Positions 59,623 to 64,000 of a DNA stretch of 64,000 bases are shown in pieces. A program made the position numbers and the translations under genes. The DNA comes from Natronococcus sp. AD-5 (GTDB taxonomy: Archaea; Halobacteriota; Halobacteria; Halobacteriales; Natrialbaceae): NCBI RefSeq assembly GCF_030734285.1, contig NZ_CP132294.1, positions 2,666,001-2,730,000 on the forward strand, given 5' to 3'. The notes beneath the pieces are model-generated. The model did not search any database. It was not told the DNA's origin and saw only the letters and a program-made list of their open reading frames with translations. The first letter of the stretch is position 1; the number at the start of each line of letters is the position of its first letter.

Positions 59623-62124
59623 ATGGAGTATCACGAGGCGGCGGACTTTCTCTTCGGGTTGCGACGCTTCCGCCCGAAGCCGGGGACGGAGTCGACGGCG
59701 CAGCTGCTCGCCCACCTCGAGAACCCGCACGAGAACGTCGATTTCGTGCAGATCGCCGGCTCCAACGGGAAGGGGAGCACGGCGCGGATGCTCGAACGCG
59801 CGCTGCGGGAGGCGGGCCTCTCGGTCGGGCTCTACACCTCGCCGCACCTCGAGGACCTGCGCGAGCGGATCCGCGTCGACGGTCGCAAGATCCCCCGGTC
59901 CGCGGTGTGCTCGTTCGTCGAGGAGGCTCGCGACTACGTCACCGGACGGGCCGCCGACGGCGAGTCGCCGACCTTCTTCGAGGTGATGACCGCGATGGCG
60001 ATCTGGCAGTTCGGCCGCGCGGACGTCGACGTGGCCGTCCTCGAGGTCGGCATCGGCGGTCGCTACGACGCTACCAGCGTCGTCGACCCGATCGCGAGCG
60101 CGGTCACGAGCGTGACCTTAGAGCACACCGGCATCCTCGGCGACACCGAGGAGGAGATCGCCCGCGACAAGGCCCACGTCGCCCCCGCCGGGGCTCCGCT
60201 CGTCACCGGCGTGACGGGCGAGCCACTCGAAGGAATCCGCGAGGTCGCCGGCGAGGTCGTTACCGTGGGAACGGCCGCGGACGACGAGGCGAGTGACGAG
60301 GAGCCGCCGGACGTTCGAGTCGCCTACCGCGGCCGGACGAACCACACCGAGACCGCCGTCTCGATCGACGCCGGCGACGGGGCGCTCGAGACGCGGATTC
60401 CCTTGCTCGGCCGTCACCAGGCCGAGAACGCGGGGATCGCCGCGACCCTCGCTCGGCAGGCGGCGGACGTCTCGGACGCCGACCTCGCGCGCGGCCTCCG
60501 GAACGCCCACTGGCCGGGTCGCTTCGAGGTGATCGACACCGAGCCGCTGGTGATCCTCGACGGGGCGCACAACCCCGGCGCCTGCGAGCAGCTGGCGGAG
60601 ACGCTCGCCACCTACGACTACGACGACCTCCGCCTCGTCCTCGGGGCGATGCACGACAAGGATCACGGCGAGATGGCCGCGGCGCTGCCGACCCCCGACG
60701 CCGTCGTTACGACCGAGCCGGACCTCGACCGCGCCGAGGATCGGGACGTCCTCGCCGAGGTGTTCGAACGGACCGGCGTCGACGACGTCCGGACGTCGCC
60801 GGGCGTCCGGGACGCCCTCGAGCGCGCGCTCGAGGCGAGCGACGAGACCGACTGCGTGCTCGTCACCGGGTCGCTGTTCGCGGTCGCCGAGGCGCGCTCG
60901 CGGTGGACGGCGGCGGGCATTCCGAAGCGGATCCGCGACCTCGACGACGCTCGCGAGGCCCTCGAGGGGGCGAACGCGACCGCGGCCGACGCCCGTTCGA
61001 CGTCGGAATCGGCGGTTCACCGCGTCGTGAAGACGAACCTGCGCCACCGCCAGGCGACGGCCCTGCGCGAGGAACTGCTCCGCGTCGACGGGGAGTGTAC
61101 CCTCTCCGGACTCGAGCGCAGCGACGAAGCCGTCGACGCCGTCCTGATGGGGACGCTCGCGCAGTTCGAACGGCTCGTCTGCCGGCTCGAGGAGCGATCC
61201 GACGGCCTCGCGGAGATCGCACGGGAGTTGCGAGACCGCCTCGAGATCGGGGCGATCGGATCGACGGCGGACGAAACGGAGAGCGAACGGAGAGCGGACG
61301 CCGACTCGCAGTACCCCTGGGACGACCGAACGGCGGTGATGGGCATCCTGAACGTCACCCCGGACAGCTTCCACGACGGCGGCGAGTACGACGCGATCGA
61401 GGACGCCGTCGCCCGCGCCGAGGCGATGGTCGACGCCGACGCGGACGTCATCGACGTCGGCGGCGAGTCGACCCGGCCGGGCGCCAATCCCGTTCCGGTC
61501 CAGGAGGAGATCGACCGCGTCGTGCCCGTCGTCGAGCGAATCGCCGGCCTCGACGCCCTGATCTCGATCGACACGCGAAAGGCGGCCGTCGCCGACGCGG
61601 CGCTCGAGGCCGGCGCTGACATCGTCAACGACGTCTCGGGGCTCGAGGACCCCGAGATGCGCTTCGTCGTGGCCGACCACGACGCGATGCTCGTCGTGAT
61701 GCACAGCATCGACGCGATCGTCGATCCGGACCGGGAGGTCGAGTACGACGACGTCGTCGAGGACGTCATCGACCAGCTCGGCGAGCGCGTGCTGCTGGCC
61801 GAGAAAGCCGGCCTCGACCGCGAGGACATCATCGTCGATCCCGGGATCGGCTTCGGCAAATCGGCCCGCGAGAACTTCGAGCTGCTCGGCCGGACGGACG
61901 AGTTCCGGGCGTTCGGCTGTCCGATCCTCGTCGGCCACTCGCACAAGTCGATGTTCGCCCGCGTCGGTCGGGACGCCGGCGACCGGCTCGAGGCGACCGT
62001 CGCGGCGAGTGCGATCGCGGCGGACCGCGGAGCGGATCTCGTCCGGGTCCACGACGTCCCCGAGAACGTCGCCGCGGTGCGAACGGCGCTCGCAGCGCGC
62101 GACCCCGATGCGTTCGAGTGGTGA
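59623..62124 (+). CDS. folCP: Fused folylpolyglutamate/dihydrofolate synthase (FolC) and dihydropteroate synthase (FolP)
   Basis: The protein has 833 residues. Residues 1-~430 are FolC: P-loop VQIAGSNGKGSTARMLERAL (~44-63), YTSPHLEDLRERI, VGIGGRYDATSVVDP, GRHQAENAGIAATLARQ and DGAHNPGACEQLAETL. A helical linker (~440-560) follows. Residues ~565-833 are FolP: MGILNVTPDSFHDGGEYDA, VDVGGESTRPGANPVP, SIDTRKAAVADAALEAGADI, VNDVSGLEDPEM and DPGIGFGKSARENFELLGR. The protein would join pterin to p-aminobenzoate and then add glutamate. The same fusion has been described from Haloferax. Start is ATG at 59623. Neighbouring genes are unrelated. Confidence 0.97.
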   Translation: MEYHEAADFLFGLRRFRPKPGTESTAQLLAHLENPHENVDFVQIAGSNGKGSTARMLERALREAGLSVGLYTSPHLEDLRERIRVDGRKIPRSAVCSFVEEARDYVTGRAADGESPTFFEVMTAMAIWQFGRADVDVAVLEVGIGGRYDATSVVDPIASAVTSVTLEHTGILGDTEEEIARDKAHVAPAGAPLVTGVTGEPLEGIREVAGEVVTVGTAADDEASDEEPPDVRVAYRGRTNHTETAVSIDAGDGALETRIPLLGRHQAENAGIAATLARQAADVSDADLARGLRNAHWPGRFEVIDTEPLVILDGAHNPGACEQLAETLATYDYDDLRLVLGAMHDKDHGEMAAALPTPDAVVTTEPDLDRAEDRDVLAEVFERTGVDDVRTSPGVRDALERALEASDETDCVLVTGSLFAVAEARSRWTAAGIPKRIRDLDDAREALEGANATAADARSTSESAVHRVVKTNLRHRQATALREELLRVDGECTLSGLERSDEAVDAVLMGTLAQFERLVCRLEERSDGLAEIARELRDRLEIGAIGSTADETESERRADADSQYPWDDRTAVMGILNVTPDSFHDGGEYDAIEDAVARAEAMVDADADVIDVGGESTRPGANPVPVQEEIDRVVPVVERIAGLDALISIDTRKAAVADAALEAGADIVNDVSGLEDPEMRFVVADHDAMLVVMHSIDAIVDPDREVEYDDVVEDVIDQLGERVLLAEKAGLDREDIIVDPGIGFGKSARENFELLGRTDEFRAFGCPILVGHSHKSMFARVGRDAGDRLEATVAASAIAADRGADLVRVHDVPENVAAVRTALAARDPDAFEW

Positions 62125-62217
62125 GCGGTCGCAGACCGGCTCCGCACCTGCCGGTCCAACCTTCAACTGTTCCGAAACCGTACCGATCGTGAGTGCACCG
62201 TACTCGGTGACCGATAC

Positions 62218-62961
62218 ATGAGGGACGAACACGACCACGATCTGCAGTCGACCGTCGAGGCGGAGGGACTGGAAGAACTCGCAGACGATCCGATGGACAC
62301 GGCGATGTCGGTCGCGATCGAGAGCGCTCGCGACGGCAAACTCGCCGCGCTCGGTGGCGGGCTCTTGCTCCTGTCGACGCTTCGATCGCTGGCTCGCGGT
62401 CAACTCCGAACGCTGCCGAAGGCCGCCGTCGCCGCCGGTCTGCTCGGAATCGGCCTTCGCCAGCGCCGCTCGAGCGGGCCGACGATCTTCGAGCCGAGTA
62501 CGGACGAGATCGGGGGTGAAACCGAAGGGAAAGAAATCTCCGACGAGGCGCGCGGAGCGGCCGAGCGTCCCGACTCCGGTCAGGAGTCGCAGATCGACGG
62601 GAGCGGGGACGTCGAGGGGGCGGCGCAGCTCGGCGACGAGGGCGACACGGGCTCGCGGATCGAGTTCACCGACGACCCCGAGGACGCGGAGCCGCGGTCG
62701 AAACCCGACGCCGAGAAAGACGAGGAGGATCCCCGGCGCGACACCGACGACGGTGCGGAAATCGACGTCTCGGACGCGGCGATGGCCGAGGAGGCGAGCG
62801 AGGCGACCGGCCCGGACCCCGAACAGGCCCAGCCGACCCAGACCGACGCGACGGAACCCGAAGAGACGCCCGAGGAGGACGCGTCAGACATGAAGGTCGA
62901 GCCGGACGAGGACGAGGACGAGGGCGAGAGCTCCGAAGCCGACGACGAGGACGAAACGTAG
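62218..62961 (+). CDS. Acidic haloarchaeal protein with one hydrophobic segment
   Basis: The protein has 247 residues. The N-terminal ~95 contain a semi-hydrophobic stretch (LAALGGGLLLLSTLRSL, then AAVAAGLLGIGL) that could sit on or in the membrane. The remaining ~150 residues are an extremely acidic low-complexity tail ending DEDEDEGESSEADDEDET. Tails of this type are common in haloarchaea and give little functional information. It lies between folCP and the methyltransferase on the same strand. Unknown function. Confidence 0.7.
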   Translation: MRDEHDHDLQSTVEAEGLEELADDPMDTAMSVAIESARDGKLAALGGGLLLLSTLRSLARGQLRTLPKAAVAAGLLGIGLRQRRSSGPTIFEPSTDEIGGETEGKEISDEARGAAERPDSGQESQIDGSGDVEGAAQLGDEGDTGSRIEFTDDPEDAEPRSKPDAEKDEEDPRRDTDDGAEIDVSDAAMAEEASEATGPDPEQAQPTQTDATEPEETPEEDASDMKVEPDEDEDEGESSEADDEDET

Positions 62962-63009
62962 TCGGCCGCGAAGCGCTATCTCGAGCCCCGCGTTCGCGAT
63001 CCGAGTGCT

Positions 63010-63738
63010 ATGAGAGACCCGCTGGGACTGATCAGACGCGGACTCGAGCGGCCGACGAAGATCCCGCGCTACCTCTGGGGATTGCTCGTCCCCTCGTCGC
63101 GCTGGGGTCCCGAGTGGCGACGGCGGGACGGCATCGTGCTGTTCGAGCCCGGCGGCTACGCCGCGAGTCCCCGGACCAGACCCGAGTTCGCGTCGAACCT
63201 CTACCACGAGGTAGTCGGACTGTGGGCGGTTCTGGACGAACACCTCGAGTGCGACGAGCGACCCGAAACCTCGCTCGAGGTCGGCTGCGGCTACGGTCGC
63301 CTCTCGCCGTGGATCGCGCGGCGCTCGGAGACCCACTACGGCGTCGATCCGGACGAGCGCGCGCTCGGAATCGCGGCGACGCAGTATCCGGACCTCGCGT
63401 TCGCTCGCGGGCGGGCGTCGTCGCTGCCGGTTCCCGACGGCGCGATCGGGCTGACGGTCAGCTGGACCGTCCTCCAGCACGTCGACGACTCGCGGATCGA
63501 AGACGCCGCCGCAGAACTCCGCCGCGTGCTCGCTCCCGGCGGACTGCTCGTCTGCTGCGAACGCGTCCGCCCGCCCGGCGACGATCACATCTGGCCGCGC
63601 TCGGTCGAGACCTACGAGCGACTGTTCGAGCCGCTCTCGCTCCGCGCGGCGTACGAGCGGCCCGTCGAACCGACGTGGAACGAAGCGATGCCGACCGACC
63701 GGCCGGCGGAGCGCGTGCTGGTCTTCCGGGCGCCGTGA
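63010..63738 (+). CDS. Class I SAM-dependent methyltransferase
   Basis: The protein has 242 residues. Motif I is ETSLEVGCGYGRLSPWIARR (~87-106) with the SAM loop E-V-G-C-G-Y-G. Motif II is YGVDPDERALGIA. AIGLTVSWTVLQHVDDSRIE is motif IV/V, and LRRVLAPGGLLVCCERVRPP is motif VI. This is the Methyltransf_11 pattern for small molecules. The N-terminal ~60 residues (IRRGLERPTKIPRYLWGLLV) are basic and may bind a membrane or lipid. Substrate unknown. Confidence 0.9.
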   Translation: MRDPLGLIRRGLERPTKIPRYLWGLLVPSSRWGPEWRRRDGIVLFEPGGYAASPRTRPEFASNLYHEVVGLWAVLDEHLECDERPETSLEVGCGYGRLSPWIARRSETHYGVDPDERALGIAATQYPDLAFARGRASSLPVPDGAIGLTVSWTVLQHVDDSRIEDAAAELRRVLAPGGLLVCCERVRPPGDDHIWPRSVETYERLFEPLSLRAAYERPVEPTWNEAMPTDRPAERVLVFRAP

Positions 63739-63789
63739 TCCGGCCGCCGCAGCCGGTCGGCACTTCCCCCTGCAGCACCTCGTGAACCC

Positions 63790-64000
63790 ATGGAGACGGT
63801 TCCGACCGTCCGGTACTACGCCCGAGAGCTCCGGCGGCGGCTGGCGCACTACGCCGAGAAGCGCCGCCACGGGTTTCGGGATCACGGCTCGCTCGAGCGG
63901 GCGGCCGACCGGATTCTGACGGCGCGGGCCGAGCGCGGGCTCGAGTCGGGCGGCCACTTCCACGGCGTCTGGCCGCGGGACCTCTGTTTCGCCGCGGCGG
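63790..64000 (+). CDS. N terminus of a (alpha/alpha)-barrel glycosidase-like protein, cut by window end
   Basis: Seventy codons are visible from the ATG at 63790, and the frame is open at the window edge. The visible sequence METVPTVRYYARELRRRL then HGFRDHGSLERAADRILTA ends with SGGHFHGVWPRDLCFAAA. The HGVWPRD segment resembles the start of the catalytic barrel in GH15/glycogen-debranching-type haloarchaeal proteins. It lies ~50 bases after the methyltransferase gene. Family assignment is tentative because only the beginning is present. Confidence 0.65.
   Translation, partial: METVPTVRYYARELRRRLAHYAEKRRHGFRDHGSLERAADRILTARAERGLESGGHFHGVWPRDLCFAAA

Noticed and set aside
60118-62403. 761-codon leftward open frame over folCP
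   Set aside because: Antisense shadow; no recognisable domain.

Overview
The window is a high-G+C chromosomal segment of a haloarchaeon, most likely from the Natrialbales/Haloferacales range. The evidence is the acidic proteins (Asp/Glu-rich tails nearly everywhere), the heavy use of CTCGAG/GTCGAC codon pairs, and archaeal TATA elements about 25-35 bases ahead of start codons with little or no leader. Halophile-specific families are also present: Bat-type HTH regulators, an LWR-salt protein, a FolC-FolP fusion, a fused siroheme decarboxylase and a DUF6293-type regulator. I see no rRNA, tRNA, CRISPR array or intact transposase. About 60 protein genes are supported, on both strands in short operons. 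Many starts had to be moved inward from long misleading open frames.

Layout. 1-5.7 kb: 3' part of a K+ channel with RCK domains, an enolase-superfamily enzyme, a small zinc protein, an ABC1/UbiB kinase and an Hsp20. 5.8-10.5 kb: two molybdopterin molybdotransferases (MoeA), the second with a C-terminal substrate-binding-like domain, around a dodecin and a beta-lactamase-fold hydrolase. 10.6-15 kb: two HTH-10 regulators, a HalOD1-like small protein and a HAD phosphatase. 15.1-19.5 kb: PCD, LWR-salt protein and the leftward operon ahbAB-sirC-hemA (siroheme/heme from 5-aminolevulinate). 19.6-23.4 kb: two divergent cis-prenyltransferase paralogues and a DUF92 membrane protein, which look like a lipid-carrier (dolichol-type) module. 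23.5-30.3 kb: DnaG, a membrane-anchored winged-helix regulator, a DUF3311/sodium-solute symporter pair and a third Bat-type regulator.

30.3-33.3 kb is the most clearly foreign-looking part. It is an AT-richer stretch holding an asparagine synthetase and a small membrane protein. It is bounded by two copies of the 5' end of the regulator gene that is complete at 33.3 kb, and a possible integrase N-terminal relic lies at its left edge.

33.3-43.4 kb: the regulator, ValS (with a palindromic repeat expanded in frame near its C terminus), a Tat lipoprotein, a DUF1405 membrane protein, an acetoacetate-decarboxylase-like protein, PdxS and homoserine kinase. 43.5-50.2 kb: a chemotaxis transducer, an MFS carrier, a NodB-type lipoprotein and a DUF6149-like protein. 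50.4-64 kb: an FAD oxidoreductase, several haloarchaeal conserved proteins, a TRIC-type channel, a multiply frameshifted membrane-protein pseudogene, CarB, an archaeal signal peptidase, FolCP, a methyltransferase and the start of a glycosidase-like gene cut by the window edge.

The observations I rate highest are: (i) two cis-prenyltransferase-like proteins with complementary losses of the catalytic and C-terminal RxG motifs, suggesting an obligate heteromer next to a candidate polyprenol kinase; (ii) the asparagine synthetase island with its duplicated gene end; and (iii) perfect inverted repeats that bracket the TATA boxes of the DUF6293-type regulator and of the chemotaxis transducer.
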